Shown here one piece after another: positions 50,970-60,966 of a DNA stretch of 64,000 nucleotides. Made by a program: the position numbers and the translations under genes. Under the pieces are notes generated by a model, which was not told the DNA's origin, did not search any database, and worked only from the letters and a program-made list of their open reading frames with translations. The stretch covers positions 1 to 64,000 of the forward strand of contig DATKML010000009.1 of the NCBI GenBank assembly GCA_035541875.1, read 5' to 3'. Source of the DNA: JAJPHI01 sp035541875. Its GTDB lineage: Bacteria; Desulfobacterota; Binatia; Binatales; Binataceae. Position 1 is the first letter of the stretch; every line of letters begins with the position of its first letter.

Positions 50970-52784
50970 TCACGCCTCTCTGCCGGAGCCTGAATTTTTA
51001 GGCGTCGCTGGCGATGTGCCAGTTCGCTCGAGCAGGAGCATCCGGCCCGAACCGTCCAGGTCGGTGGGATTACTGCGCAGGAGCGTCTTGTATTCGGCCT
51101 TAAGATTTCCGGGCGCGAGTTTCCAATCGTCCTCGGGCGTCACCAGCAGAGCAGGTCCGTTCGGATCGAGTGGTGTAGTGAGAATCAAATCGCGCCCGTT
51201 GTAAAACGCAAAGTCGTAGTCCAGATTGCCGAAATAGCCGACAATTTTTCCCGCCGTGATCTTCCGTGCTTCCGCTGCGAAGGTTTTGAGCGCTAGGGTT
51301 GAGGCCAGTGCCGGCTCGATTACCAAATTGATCGCGAGCGCCAGCCCGCTGGTGGCAACGATAAGTGCCGCGCAGAGTCCTTCAAGGCGCGCGCGTGCAC
51401 GGAGAAGGTAGAGGCCCGAAGCTGCTATCAATGCCGGGATCAGAGGCGGGCAGAAGCGCCAGAATTTCACCGCCGCTGCGAGGTTCTCCGTAAACTCTGG
51501 TATGACGATACCGAAGTGCCGCAATAGCGCCTGAATCGTTGCGGGGAAGAGATAGAGAAATATCAGGGCAATCGCTCCTACTGCGCCGATAGCGAGCAAT
51601 GCGCCGCCGATAGCGCGGGAAAAGACGGATGCCAATCGAGCGAGGCGATCGCGAAGACCGATCGCGTCGTTGAGTTGGATGGCGATTATCGCAGCGAGCG
51701 CAGGATATAGAGCGAGCAGATAAACCCCGCGTTTGCTCTGAGGCAGATTGTAAAAGGCCAGAACCGCAGCGAACCAGATGAACAGATAGCCGAGACGCGG
51801 GTCGGTGCGGCGGGAACCACGCATGAATTGCACAGCCGCAATCACCGCGATCACAGTCCAGGGCAGGAAGCCCGCCAGCAGGGAGAGATCTTCATAGTAG
51901 AAGGGATGCACATGCGGCATCGAGGCACCGCCGTGCGGGATTATCCGAGTGAGATTTTCCGACAGGAGTTGTTTGCGAACGAAGGCAAGGCCACCCGAAA
52001 AGATCGCGGCGAGATACCATCCCCCGCTGAGCCCACCGATGATCACGGCCCCACGCCTCAAATCGAGGCGCGAGATCAGCTCCCATCGCCGATAGACGAT
52101 AAGCCAGATCAGCGCGACGAGGATTGGTAGTGCGGCTCCGATCGGCCCCTTGGTCAGGATCGCGAACGCGATCGCGAAATAGAGCAGGGTAGTACGCGGG
52201 CTCAGCCCTTCGGCGATACAAATAAATTCGAAAAAGGCGACCTCCATGAAAAAGGTCAGGGTCATATCAACGCGCGCACCGGTACCGGCTTGCAGGTACT
52301 GGAAGGTCGTGCCGAGAATCAGCGCAGCAATCAGTCCGGATCGGTTATCGAAGAGGCGCCGAACATAGCCGTAACAGACCAACATCCCGGCGACCGCCGC
52401 GAGCGCCGAAGGCATCCGCACACTCCATTCCGTGACCCCGCCGGTCGCGACGGAAATGAGCGCGGCAATCCAATGCATCAGGAGCGGCTTAGAGGGAATC
52501 TCGACACCGGCGCGCATCGGCAGGATCACACCGCCGCCATTAACGATATCGAAGACGGTGACCCCCTCGCGTGGTTCGCCCTTGGTATAGAGCGGGTAGC
52601 CACCCGCGTTGAGGAAAAAGAGGAGCCATCCGGTGAAGGTAATCAGCGGATAGGCAAGGAGCGGTGCAGCAAGTCGGTCGAGCAGAGACCCAGCTATCGC
52701 GACCGGCGATGGTTCCGTCGAGCACTCCGGCTCGGCACTCGCTGTTGTCACTTCAGGCTTTTCGATCGAGTCCGTCATTTCCAA
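50970..52784 (-). CDS. ArnT/PMT-family membrane glycosyltransferase
   Basis: A 604-residue polyprenyl-phosphate-sugar-dependent transferase of the GT-C fold with about 12 membrane helices. The first periplasmic loop carries the acidic pair region (LYTKGEPREGVTVFDIVNGG; Glu where catalysis is expected) and a later loop GTGARVDMTLTFFMEVAFFE. Its closest role is transfer of a sugar to lipid A or another surface lipid. It is divergent from the EamA transporter gene (40 bases). Confidence 0.85.
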   Translation of the reverse strand: MEMTDSIEKPEVTTASAEPECSTEPSPVAIAGSLLDRLAAPLLAYPLITFTGWLLFFLNAGGYPLYTKGEPREGVTVFDIVNGGGVILPMRAGVEIPSKPLLMHWIAALISVATGGVTEWSVRMPSALAAVAGMLVCYGYVRRLFDNRSGLIAALILGTTFQYLQAGTGARVDMTLTFFMEVAFFEFICIAEGLSPRTTLLYFAIAFAILTKGPIGAALPILVALIWLIVYRRWELISRLDLRRGAVIIGGLSGGWYLAAIFSGGLAFVRKQLLSENLTRIIPHGGASMPHVHPFYYEDLSLLAGFLPWTVIAVIAAVQFMRGSRRTDPRLGYLFIWFAAVLAFYNLPQSKRGVYLLALYPALAAIIAIQLNDAIGLRDRLARLASVFSRAIGGALLAIGAVGAIALIFLYLFPATIQALLRHFGIVIPEFTENLAAAVKFWRFCPPLIPALIAASGLYLLRARARLEGLCAALIVATSGLALAINLVIEPALASTLALKTFAAEARKITAGKIVGYFGNLDYDFAFYNGRDLILTTPLDPNGPALLVTPEDDWKLAPGNLKAEYKTLLRSNPTDLDGSGRMLLLERTGTSPATPKNSGSGREA

Positions 52785-52824
52785 GTAATCCGCAGCCGAC
52801 TACCATAGCCGCGCGGCGCGACCG

Positions 52825-53820
52825 ATGCAGCATCAGGAAGATACATCGAAAGATTTGAGTACGAACGACGGAATCTTGCCGGCGCAGTCGGGAGGTTCCA
52901 AGGCCGTCGCGATCTTCATGGCGGTTGCTGCGACCGTAATCGCAGCGCTCCAGCCAGTCGTGATGCGCTACGGTGCGCTCAATATTGATCCGCTGCTGTT
53001 TTGCACGGTTTCCGTTTCCTCCGCCGCAATCTGCGCCACGACAATTCTCGCCTTCAAGGGCGAACTCGCCCTACTGATGCGTCGTGAGCTGATCCTGCGG
53101 TTGGTGATCCTTTCGCTGACCGGTACCTTTGCAACATCGTTGCTGCTGATTTACGGCTTGCGCGAAATAGATGCGGTCGCGGGGGTGATTCTGCTCGAGA
53201 GTGAGCCGATCTATTCGCTCGTTCTCGCGAGTCTCTTTCTGGGGGAACGACCCTCGATCAAACAACTGATCGCAACGGCGGTTATCCTGCTCGGTATCGG
53301 CTCGGTTTCGGAGGCCGGCCCTGCCTTCAAGCCTCTCTACGCCGCCGGATTGGTCTTCCTGACGCCCTTCTTCTGGCAGATTTCGCACGTGATATCGCTG
53401 CGCCTGATGCCGCCGTTGCGTCCGATCACCATCACGGGGGCCCGCTACATCTTTGCCGCTCTGACGCTAATCGTTGTTCTGATCGTGACGCGTCGGGCGG
53501 CACCGAGCGCAATCCTCGATAGTCGGGTGCTGCTTCTCGGGTTCGTCACCGGCGGCCTCGTCTATTTTCTCGGATCGCTCACATGGTACGGCGCGATTAA
53601 TCGCTTGTCGCTGAGCTGGACAACCGCCTTCGTGATTCCCGGCGTGCCGATCATGTCCTTTATCTTCGCTATCATGTTTCTGGGCGAGCGCCCCACGTCC
53701 CGTGAGTTGATCGGAATCGTAATCGCGATCGTGGGTGTCGTGGGACTGGTACGAGGCGCTGATTCGAGTCGTCTCTCGCCGGCCGAGATCGCTGAAGCAG
53801 TGCATGAGCCGATGGCTTAA
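52825..53820 (+). CDS. EamA-family (DMT) transporter
   Basis: A 331-residue membrane protein with ten helices built from two EamA repeats (LLESEPIYSLVLASLFLGER in the first; VIPGVPIMSFIFAIMFLGER in the second). It probably exports a metabolite; substrate unknown. A possible shorter start lies at MAVAATVIAALQPVVM. Confidence 0.85.
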   Translation: MQHQEDTSKDLSTNDGILPAQSGGSKAVAIFMAVAATVIAALQPVVMRYGALNIDPLLFCTVSVSSAAICATTILAFKGELALLMRRELILRLVILSLTGTFATSLLLIYGLREIDAVAGVILLESEPIYSLVLASLFLGERPSIKQLIATAVILLGIGSVSEAGPAFKPLYAAGLVFLTPFFWQISHVISLRLMPPLRPITITGARYIFAALTLIVVLIVTRRAAPSAILDSRVLLLGFVTGGLVYFLGSLTWYGAINRLSLSWTTAFVIPGVPIMSFIFAIMFLGERPTSRELIGIVIAIVGVVGLVRGADSSRLSPAEIAEAVHEPMA

Positions 53821-53915
53821 GACCAGGGTAGGTTGACGCCTCGCAGAACCGTGTGGGAGACTCGCAGGGCGGAGAGTGTTTAGGCGCTTTCCACGTCGAA
53901 AGCTGGAGGAAATCG

Positions 53916-54362
53916 ATGGCTGAGCAGCAAGCGGCGCCGGTTGAACCGGGTCCGCGCCCAATACTTCCGATTCTGAAGCTGCAACCGAAACCGCATCTAG
54001 TGGCAGTTAAGTGCGGCGGCTGTGGTGCGCTATTCCTGGACTTAAAGCGAGTCGCCTGTTCCAAGTGCGGAGCAGCCGGAAACTTCCAGCAAGTCCCGCT
54101 TTCGGACAAAGGCAAAGTCTGGGTTTTCTCCGTAATTCATCAGTCATTCCCAGGCATCAAGACGCCTTACATCACCGCGATTGTCGATTTGCCTGAGGGT
54201 ATCAGCGTTAAATCGAACCTGATCGACGTCGATCCCGAAGAGCTGCAGAAGAACCCGCAGCAGGCGTTCGGGATGCCCGTCGAGTTGGTGGTTAATCCCG
54301 TCGCCAAGGATCGCCAAGGCAACGAAGTGATGGCGTTCCAGTTTCGCCCAATCAAGAACTAA
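53916..54362 (+). CDS. DUF35-family OB-fold/zinc-ribbon acyl-CoA-associated protein
   Basis: These proteins partner with thiolase-like enzymes and donate an OB fold that closes the active site. The 148-residue product has the zinc ribbon VKCGGCGALF...RVACSKCGAAG (about residues 27-50) and the OB domain IDVDPEELQKNPQQAFGMPV. The ATG at 53916 follows GGAGG; the longer frame has none. The thiolase gene starts 73 bases downstream, so they form an operon. Confidence 0.88.
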   Translation: MAEQQAAPVEPGPRPILPILKLQPKPHLVAVKCGGCGALFLDLKRVACSKCGAAGNFQQVPLSDKGKVWVFSVIHQSFPGIKTPYITAIVDLPEGISVKSNLIDVDPEELQKNPQQAFGMPVELVVNPVAKDRQGNEVMAFQFRPIKN

Positions 54363-54435
54363 TCGCGTCGCGCGAGATCGCGCGATTGCTTAAAGGCTTA
54401 CCGGTGAAGGCGCCGGTTCCTCAGGAGGACTCAAG

Positions 54436-55599
54436 ATGCGCAACGTTTACGTGCTGGGAACAGGGATGATCAAGTTCGGGCGCTATCCGGACAAGACGGT
54501 ACCTGAGCTGGGAGCTGAAGCAGCTCTGATCGCACTCAAGGATGCCGGCATCACGATCAAAGACGTCGAGATGTTCGCGTCGGGTAATCTCTACCAGTCC
54601 AATGCGATGGTCGGTCAGCGTATCCTCCAGCAGATCGGCCAAACCGGTGTGCCAGTTATCAACGTCGCGAATGCCTGCGCGACGGGCTCAACCGCCTTCC
54701 GCGAAGCTTATCTGAGCGTTGCGTCGGGGATGTATGACGTGACGATGGCCGTTGGCGTCGAGCAGATGGGCAAGCAGGGCCTCCTCGGCGGTGGCGGCGG
54801 TGGCTCCGACCCGGCGTATTCGACTGAGGGTCGTATAGGCTCGGGCCTGATGCCCGCAGTTTTCGGCCAGGCAGGCGTTGAGCATATGCGGAAGTACGGC
54901 ACCAAGCTGGAGCACTTCGCCAAGATTTCGGTGAAGTCGCACAAGCATGCGACCAAAAATCCGTTCTCGCAGTATCGCAACGAAGTATCGCTCGAAGACG
55001 TGATGAAGGCACGTATGGTCGCCTTCCCGAACACGCTTTATATGTGCTGCCCGACTGGTGACGGCGCGGCGGCGGCGATTCTCGTGTCCGAAGACAAGCT
55101 GAAGCAGTTTGCTGCCGGCCGGAGACGTCCCAAGGTTGCTGCGTCCGTGCTGACCTCCGATCCCTATACCGACCGCGACCTGACGCTGCCCGATGTGAGT
55201 ACGCTCACCCGTCGTGCGGCGCAGAAGGCCTACGAGCTCGCGGGCGCCGGACCAAAGGATGTGAACCTGACCGAGTTGCACGACTGCTTTGCGACGGCCG
55301 AGCTGGTTCACTATGAGAATCTCGGTCTGTGCGGCGATGGCGAAGCGGGGAAGTTTATCGAAGAGGGCGGCGGACAGCATCCCGGGCTCGGAGGCAAGTC
55401 GCCGGTAAACGTGTCGGGTGGATTGCTCTCCAAGGGTCATCCGCTGGGCGCCACCGGTGTCGCGAATATCTGCGAGGTGGTATGGCATCTCACCGAAGAT
55501 GAGCGCGCGAAGGAGCGGCTGGTGCCTAACGCCAAGGTCGGGATGGCGCACGTGATCGGGCTCGGCTCGGCCTGCACGATCAATATTCTCACGGTATAA
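54436..55599 (+). CDS. SCP2-type thiolase, DUF35 partner
   Basis: A 387-residue thiolase. The nucleophile Cys lies in INVANACATGSTAFREAYLS (about residue 81), His in TELHDCFATAEL (about 277) and the C-terminal GGLLSKGHPLGATGVANICE (about 330). With the upstream DUF35 gene it makes a thiolase/DUF35 complex as in 3-ketoacyl-CoA or HMG-CoA-like condensations. AGGAGG precedes the start. It ends with a terminator at 55625. Confidence 0.92.
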   Translation: MRNVYVLGTGMIKFGRYPDKTVPELGAEAALIALKDAGITIKDVEMFASGNLYQSNAMVGQRILQQIGQTGVPVINVANACATGSTAFREAYLSVASGMYDVTMAVGVEQMGKQGLLGGGGGGSDPAYSTEGRIGSGLMPAVFGQAGVEHMRKYGTKLEHFAKISVKSHKHATKNPFSQYRNEVSLEDVMKARMVAFPNTLYMCCPTGDGAAAAILVSEDKLKQFAAGRRRPKVAASVLTSDPYTDRDLTLPDVSTLTRRAAQKAYELAGAGPKDVNLTELHDCFATAELVHYENLGLCGDGEAGKFIEEGGGQHPGLGGKSPVNVSGGLLSKGHPLGATGVANICEVVWHLTEDERAKERLVPNAKVGMAHVIGLGSACTINILTV

Positions 55600-55624
55600 G
55601 CGCGGCGTCGAATTGGAGATTAGG

Positions 55625-55653
55625 AGAGGCCGCCGATTCGGCGGCCTCTTTTT
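55625..55653 (+). terminator. Rho-independent terminator after the second thiolase
   Basis: AGAGGCCGCC (55625-55634) pairs with GGCGGCCTCT (55640-55649), loop of five, then TTTTT. Confidence 0.92.
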
Positions 55654-55756
55654 ACTGCATCTAGTGCCAGTTACGATTCTCGTCGTTCAACGGCCCGTGC
55701 AGCGCGGATCGCGCGGCCCATCGAGGCCGTGGTTTTAGCATCGAGGACTCATTCCC

Positions 55757-57010
55757 TTGCATCTGACACGTCTCAGAGGATTTCAGGATTTGCTCGGGCC
55801 GAGCGTGCGCGCGGTCACGATGGTTGAAGATACAGCCCGCGCGATTGCCGAGCGCTACGCGATCCGCGAGATGCGGGTGCCGTTGCTCGAGCGCGTCGAA
55901 CTCTACAAGCGCTCCAGCGGTGAGACCTCGGACGTCGTCGAGAAGCAGATGTACGCCTTCACCGATCAGGACGAGGCCGAGACGATACTTGCGCTGCGAC
56001 CTGAAGGAACGCCGGGAGTGATCCGCGCCTATATCGAGGCCGGGCTAGATCGCAGCGATCCGGAGCAGCGCTTTTACTACTCGGGTCCGATGTTTCGGCG
56101 CGAGCGGCCGCAGAAGGGGCGCTTCCGCCAGTTCCATCAGTTCGGGATCGAGGTCTTCGGTCGTGCCGATGCGGGCTGCGATGCCGAACTGCTGATCATG
56201 ATTGATGAGTTGCGGCGCGAGTTGCGGCTTGAACTAGAGATGCAGATCAATTCGCTGGGCTGTAATGAGTGCCGCCCGCCCTTTCGGGAGGCTCTCCTCA
56301 AGTATGGCCGCGACCATCTGAGCGAACTCTGTGAGGATTGCCATCAGCGGCTGGAGCGAAATCCGCTGCGCCTGCTCGATTGCAAAATCGACGTGAAGGT
56401 TGCCGAAGGGGCGCCGAAGAGTCTCGATTATCTCTGTGAGACCTGTCGGAAGCACTTCGCGACGGTCGAACAGCTACTCAGGGAATGTGGTGTTCCGTAC
56501 GTCGTGAATCCTCGGATGGTTCGGGGTCTCGATTACTATATGCGGACCACGTTCGAGGTGGTCTCGGGTGCGGTCGGATCGCAGAGCGCAGTGATGGCGG
56601 GCGGTCGCTACGACGGCTTAATCGAGGCGCTGGGTGGAGCAGCGATTCCGGGCACGGGCTTCGCTATCGGAGTCGAACGATTGGCTTTGGCGCTAGAAGC
56701 GCAGGGCAATGTGCCGGAAGCCTCCCCCGATGCCGCGGTGATCGCGCTGGGTGATGCGGCGGTGATTGCGGCAGCTCGGATCGCCGCGTCGATGCGTGGC
56801 AAGGGTTTGCGCGTGGAGACGCTTTCGCCTGAGCGGGGACTTAAGGCCTTGATGCGCCGCGCCAATAAAATCGGCGCGCGGTTCGCAGTTATTCTGGGCG
56901 AAAACGAGCTTGCGCGCGGCGTAGCCCAATTGCGCGACCTCCGAGCGAGTAGTCAGAGCGAGGTTGCGCTGGATAGTGTCGCTGCTGAGGTACGCGGCGC
57001 GACGGAGTGA
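55757..57010 (+). CDS. hisS: Histidyl-tRNA synthetase
   Basis: A 417-residue class II synthetase: LRGFQDLLG at the N-terminus, motif 2 FYYSGPMFRRERPQKGRFRQ (about 110), the HisA block GLDYYMRTTFEVV (about 258), motif 3 GTGFAIGVERLALAL (about 301) and an anticodon-binding C-terminus. It starts with TTG at 55757, with GAGGA nine bases upstream. aspS follows after about 140 bases. Confidence 0.96.
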   Translation: MHLTRLRGFQDLLGPSVRAVTMVEDTARAIAERYAIREMRVPLLERVELYKRSSGETSDVVEKQMYAFTDQDEAETILALRPEGTPGVIRAYIEAGLDRSDPEQRFYYSGPMFRRERPQKGRFRQFHQFGIEVFGRADAGCDAELLIMIDELRRELRLELEMQINSLGCNECRPPFREALLKYGRDHLSELCEDCHQRLERNPLRLLDCKIDVKVAEGAPKSLDYLCETCRKHFATVEQLLRECGVPYVVNPRMVRGLDYYMRTTFEVVSGAVGSQSAVMAGGRYDGLIEALGGAAIPGTGFAIGVERLALALEAQGNVPEASPDAAVIALGDAAVIAAARIAASMRGKGLRVETLSPERGLKALMRRANKIGARFAVILGENELARGVAQLRDLRASSQSEVALDSVAAEVRGATE

Positions 57011-57148
57011 CGGAGCAAACGGCTATTTCGCAGCTGTCGTAGCGCAGGTATCCTTTCCCGAACCAAGATACAGAAGCGTAGCGAGCCAGGGGGGCAGCCG
57101 ACTCCGCGAGGCGCGGTTAAGTGAAGCATCAGCGATGAGCGATTCTAG

Positions 57149-58945
57149 ATGAGTGACAAAAGCGTATATTCGCCGATACCGCCCTGGGAGCGGTCAGACT
57201 ATTGCGGACTTCTGGGCGCCACGGATATCGGCCGTGAAGTTTCGCTATGGGGATGGGTCGCGGCACGGCGTGATCATGGCGGCGTAATCTTTATCGACCT
57301 GCGCGACCGCGAAGGTATTGTGCAGCTCGTTTTCAATCCTGCCCACGATGCTGGTGCGCATGTCGTCGCCGAGAATGCGCGCTCGGAGTACTACCTTGCC
57401 GCGAAAGGAAAAGTGATCGCGCGTTCGGAAGCGACGGTCAATCCGGATCTGCCGACCGGACAGGTGGAAATTGCAGTAACGGCAGCTGAGATTCTTGGAG
57501 TCTCCGCAGCGCCGCCATTCCCGCTCGGTCCAGGCAGCGAAAGCGCGGCCGAGGAAGTGCGGTTGAAGTATCGCTATCTCGATCTGCGGCGTCCCGAGAT
57601 GCAGCAGAATCTACGCCGACGCCATCAGGCATTGCGCGGAGCGCGCGATTGGCTAGATAGCCAGGGCTTTATCGAAGTTGAGACGCCGATTCTGATGCGG
57701 GCGACGCCCGAGGGTGCGCGCGATTATCTTGTACCCAGTCGCGTGAATCCCGGCCGCTTCTATGCGCTACCGCAATCGCCGCAGTTACTGAAACAGATCC
57801 TGATGATTGGTGGGCTCGATCGCTATTATCAGATTGCGCGATGCTTCCGCGATGAAGACTTGCGCGCAAATCGTCAGCCCGAGTTCAGCCAAATCGACGT
57901 CGAGATGACGGGTCCGCGAATCGACGACATCATCCGAATAGGCGAAGGGATGATGGCATCGATTTACAAATTCGCGTCGGGAATCACGCTGACGCCGCCG
58001 TTTCCCCGGATGTCGTATGAAGAGGCACAGGAGCGCTTCGGCTCTGACAAGCCCGACCTTCGTTTCGACCTCGAGATGAAGAATCTCACAGCGGCGTTTG
58101 CAGGCACCGGCTTCAAGGTGTTTGCCGATGTTCTCGCGCGGGGTGAGTCGATCTACGGCCTCGCGCTGCCCGCGAAGCATCAACTAAGTCGGCGCGAACT
58201 CGATGAGATGGGCGAGACACTGCGCACGCAGAAAGGTCTCGGGCTCGCCTGGGTCAAAGCGGCCGATGGTGGGTGGCAAGGTCCGGTGGGTCGCCACGTT
58301 ACCGATGAAGAGCGGGCGAGAGTCACGGCTGCATCGGGTTTGGAAACGGGGGGCACGCTGCTGCTGATGGCTGGGCCGAAGAATACGATTCGGCCGCTGC
58401 TCGGCGATGTTCGCCTGCAACTCGCGACCAAGTTCAATCTGCGCGATACCAATGCGCTCAAGTTCCTCTGGATCGTCGATTTCCCGCTGTTTGAATACAG
58501 CGAGGAAGACCGCCGGATGGTCTCGGTAAACCATCCGTTCACTGCGCCGCATCCGGACGATATCCATCTGCTCGATACCGATCCGGCCAAGGCTCGCGCG
58601 CTTGCTTACGACATGGTGCTAAATGGCCAGGAACTGGGTGGCGGGTCGATTCGTATCCATGACCCTGAACTGCAGATTAAAGCCTTGGCGATTCTGGGTC
58701 TGTCGCGCGAGGAGGCCATCACCAAGTTCGGCTTCCTGATCGATGCGCTTAGCTATGGAGCACCGCCCCATGGCGGCTTCGCCTTCGGCGTCGATCGGAT
58801 CGCGATGATGGTCTGTGGTACTGATTCCCTCCGTGACGTGATGGCCTTCCCCAAGACGCAGAAGGCGGTCGATCCGATGACTAACGCGCCAACTGAAGTC
58901 GACCAGCGACAGCTCAAGGAGCTAGCGATCAAGGTGGCCCTGTGA
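57149..58945 (+). CDS. aspS: Aspartyl-tRNA synthetase (bacterial type)
   Basis: A 598-residue bacterial-type AspRS: anticodon-binding OB fold (GWVAARRDHGGVIFIDLRDR about 32), motif 2 YYQIARCFRDEDLRANRQPE (about 213), GAD insertion domain, and motif 3 GGFAFGVDRIAMM near the C-terminus. The His in RDHGG, instead of Leu as in E. coli, is one of the residues linked to non-discriminating AspRS, so mischarging of tRNA-Asn with later amidation is possible (inference). A lipoprotein gene overlaps the stop. Confidence 0.96.
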   Translation: MSDKSVYSPIPPWERSDYCGLLGATDIGREVSLWGWVAARRDHGGVIFIDLRDREGIVQLVFNPAHDAGAHVVAENARSEYYLAAKGKVIARSEATVNPDLPTGQVEIAVTAAEILGVSAAPPFPLGPGSESAAEEVRLKYRYLDLRRPEMQQNLRRRHQALRGARDWLDSQGFIEVETPILMRATPEGARDYLVPSRVNPGRFYALPQSPQLLKQILMIGGLDRYYQIARCFRDEDLRANRQPEFSQIDVEMTGPRIDDIIRIGEGMMASIYKFASGITLTPPFPRMSYEEAQERFGSDKPDLRFDLEMKNLTAAFAGTGFKVFADVLARGESIYGLALPAKHQLSRRELDEMGETLRTQKGLGLAWVKAADGGWQGPVGRHVTDEERARVTAASGLETGGTLLLMAGPKNTIRPLLGDVRLQLATKFNLRDTNALKFLWIVDFPLFEYSEEDRRMVSVNHPFTAPHPDDIHLLDTDPAKARALAYDMVLNGQELGGGSIRIHDPELQIKALAILGLSREEAITKFGFLIDALSYGAPPHGGFAFGVDRIAMMVCGTDSLRDVMAFPKTQKAVDPMTNAPTEVDQRQLKELAIKVAL

Positions 58946-59682
58946 AGAGCTTCTGGCGAGCATACGCTGCTGTCGCGGCGCTGGCATTGATGATGGCCGG
59001 ATGTGGCGGCACCTTCGACCGCTTCTCCAATAGCAGCGAAGTTAACGCCCTCGGCAATATCTATCATCTCCTTCCGGGAACGAACGGCACGCCCGGACTC
59101 GATGTGCACGCGGTGCGATCGAGCAAACAGGTGATCATCCACAAGATTGCCGTTATGCCGCTGATCGACGAGCCCGACAAAATCGACGGACAGATGGCGT
59201 CGGGAGCCGCGGAATCAGTTTCAGCTCAGCTTTATGCCCGCACAACGATGGTTGGCGGCTGGACCGTAGTGCCACAGGACGACGTCGTCGAGGCGATGCA
59301 GCAATTGCCACCGACGACGGCTGCCAATATGGATCAAAACGCTTTGACGCTTGGAAAAAAGCTTAGCGTCGACGGCGTTCTCTATGGTTCGGTGCATCGC
59401 TATCGGGAGCGCGTGGGCTACGATTACGCGGCGCAGACTCCGGCTGCCGTGGCTTTTACGCTGCAATTCGTCGACGAGAAGTCAAAGCAGATAGTCTGGA
59501 CCGCGAACTATGCAAAGGAGCAGAAGTCGCTGTCCGAAAACGTTCTCGACCTGCCGACCTTTATTGCTAACGCCGGTCGATGGGTTCGCGCCAATGATTT
59601 GGCCTCGCAAGGATGCGAGGTCGCCGTCGACAACTTGCAATCAAAACTTACCATCGAACCGCTGGTCGAGGGTCAGTACTAG
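58942..59682 (+). CDS. Outer-membrane lipoprotein with a TolB/LpoB-like domain
   Basis: A 246-residue lipoprotein (lipobox LMMAGC, about residue 21) that overlaps the aspS stop (GTGA). The core IIHKIAVMPLIDEPDKIDG, WTVVPQDDVVEAMQQLPPTT and LGKKLSVDGVLYGSVHRYRE is the fold used by LpoB-, CsgG- and DUF799-like proteins. Precise role unknown. It converges on ald. Confidence 0.8.
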   Translation: MKSFWRAYAAVAALALMMAGCGGTFDRFSNSSEVNALGNIYHLLPGTNGTPGLDVHAVRSSKQVIIHKIAVMPLIDEPDKIDGQMASGAAESVSAQLYARTTMVGGWTVVPQDDVVEAMQQLPPTTAANMDQNALTLGKKLSVDGVLYGSVHRYRERVGYDYAAQTPAAVAFTLQFVDEKSKQIVWTANYAKEQKSLSENVLDLPTFIANAGRWVRANDLASQGCEVAVDNLQSKLTIEPLVEGQY

Positions 59683-60785
59683 TCCCACGGCGAACGCGGT
59701 TTAACTTTCATCGTTTCGGCCACCGCATGATGGGCGATTGCCCCATCATGAGTGTTGAGACCGAGACGGATCGCCGGATCTTTCTCGCCCGCGGTCAGCA
59801 ATCCTTGATCGGCGATCGCAAGCGCGTACGTCGTAGTGGCGTTGGTCAGCGCATAGGTTGAAGTGTGAGGCACCACTCCGGGCATGTTGGTGACGCAGTA
59901 ATGCACGACGTCGTGCTCGACGAAGATTGGTCGGCCGTGAGTCGTGGGGCGCGAGGTCTCGGCAATCCCGCCCTGATCGATTGAGATATCTACGAGGGCG
60001 GCGCCACGCTTCATACTCGCGACCATCCGAGAGGTAACGAGTCGAGGAGCGCGGGCCCCGGGAACGAGCACAGCTCCGATTACGAGATCAGCCGCGCGCA
60101 ACTCTTCGGCCAGTGTCGCCTGATTGGACATCAGGGTAACGGCTTGTGCCCCAAGCAGATCGTTGAGATAGCGTAATCGTACCGGGTTGACGTCGAGGAT
60201 CGTGACGGCGGCTCCCATCCCCGCTGCGACCCGACAGGCGTTGAATCCAGCGATGCCTCCGCCGATGACGAGAACGCGACCGGGCCGCACACCCGGCGCG
60301 CCGCTCAGAAGAACACCCGCGCCGCCGTTCTGAGCCTGCAGGCACCATCCGCCGGCCTGCAATGCTAGACGGCCCGCGACCTCGCTCATCGGGGCGAGCA
60401 GCGGCAGGCTTCCGTCGTTTAGCTGGACCGTTTCGTAACCGAGGGCAGTGACCTTGCGCTCAAGCAGTTCGCGCGTAAGACGGCGGTCCGCAGCCAAATG
60501 CAGATAAGTGAAAAGAATCAATCCAGGACGGAGGAAACGGTACTCAGGTGGTTGTGGTTCCTTTACCTTGAGCACCATCGTTGCGCGTTTCCATACGGCC
60601 GCAACATCAGTGACTACCTGTGCTCCGCTCGTGCGATAGTCGGCGTCGGAGAAGCCGCTGCCGAGGCCAGCGCCGCGCTCGACGATCACTTGGTGACCAT
60701 GATGGCGAAACGCGGCGGCTCCCGCCGGCGTGATCGCCACACGGCGTTCGTCAGGTTTGATCTCTTTCGGGACTCCGATAATCAT
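59679..60785 (-). CDS. ald: Alanine dehydrogenase
   Basis: A 368-residue NAD-dependent alanine dehydrogenase (alanine to pyruvate and ammonia). N-terminus MIIGVPKEIKPDERRVAITP; the catalytic Lys/His region is VLKVKEPQPPEYRFLRPGLI, FTYLHLAA (about 90). The Rossmann motif is VLVIGGGIAGFNACRVAAGM (about 169), and the end is CVTNMPGVVPHTSTYALTNA. Divergent from gcvH (181 bases). It could feed amino-acid breakdown together with the glycine cleavage protein. Confidence 0.95.
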   Translation of the reverse strand: MIIGVPKEIKPDERRVAITPAGAAAFRHHGHQVIVERGAGLGSGFSDADYRTSGAQVVTDVAAVWKRATMVLKVKEPQPPEYRFLRPGLILFTYLHLAADRRLTRELLERKVTALGYETVQLNDGSLPLLAPMSEVAGRLALQAGGWCLQAQNGGAGVLLSGAPGVRPGRVLVIGGGIAGFNACRVAAGMGAAVTILDVNPVRLRYLNDLLGAQAVTLMSNQATLAEELRAADLVIGAVLVPGARAPRLVTSRMVASMKRGAALVDISIDQGGIAETSRPTTHGRPIFVEHDVVHYCVTNMPGVVPHTSTYALTNATTTYALAIADQGLLTAGEKDPAIRLGLNTHDGAIAHHAVAETMKVKPRSPWD

Positions 60786-60966
60786 GCGCAGTCTGCCTCC
60801 AGTCTTCAGTTGGAGTGTTACGTTTTACACCTTTTCAGTTGGTGACCTTCCCGTCGTTGCTAACCTGAGCTTGACAACGACGCCGATGCCGCGCTTCATG
60901 GTGGCAGAAGGTAGCCGCGCTTCGAGCTGGTGAATTTTACGGCGCGGTCTGACAGGGGAGGAGTAA

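Noticed and set aside
60786..60966. Glycine riboswitch before gcvH
   Set aside because: No tandem aptamer-like paired elements or GC-rich conserved core are visible in the leader.
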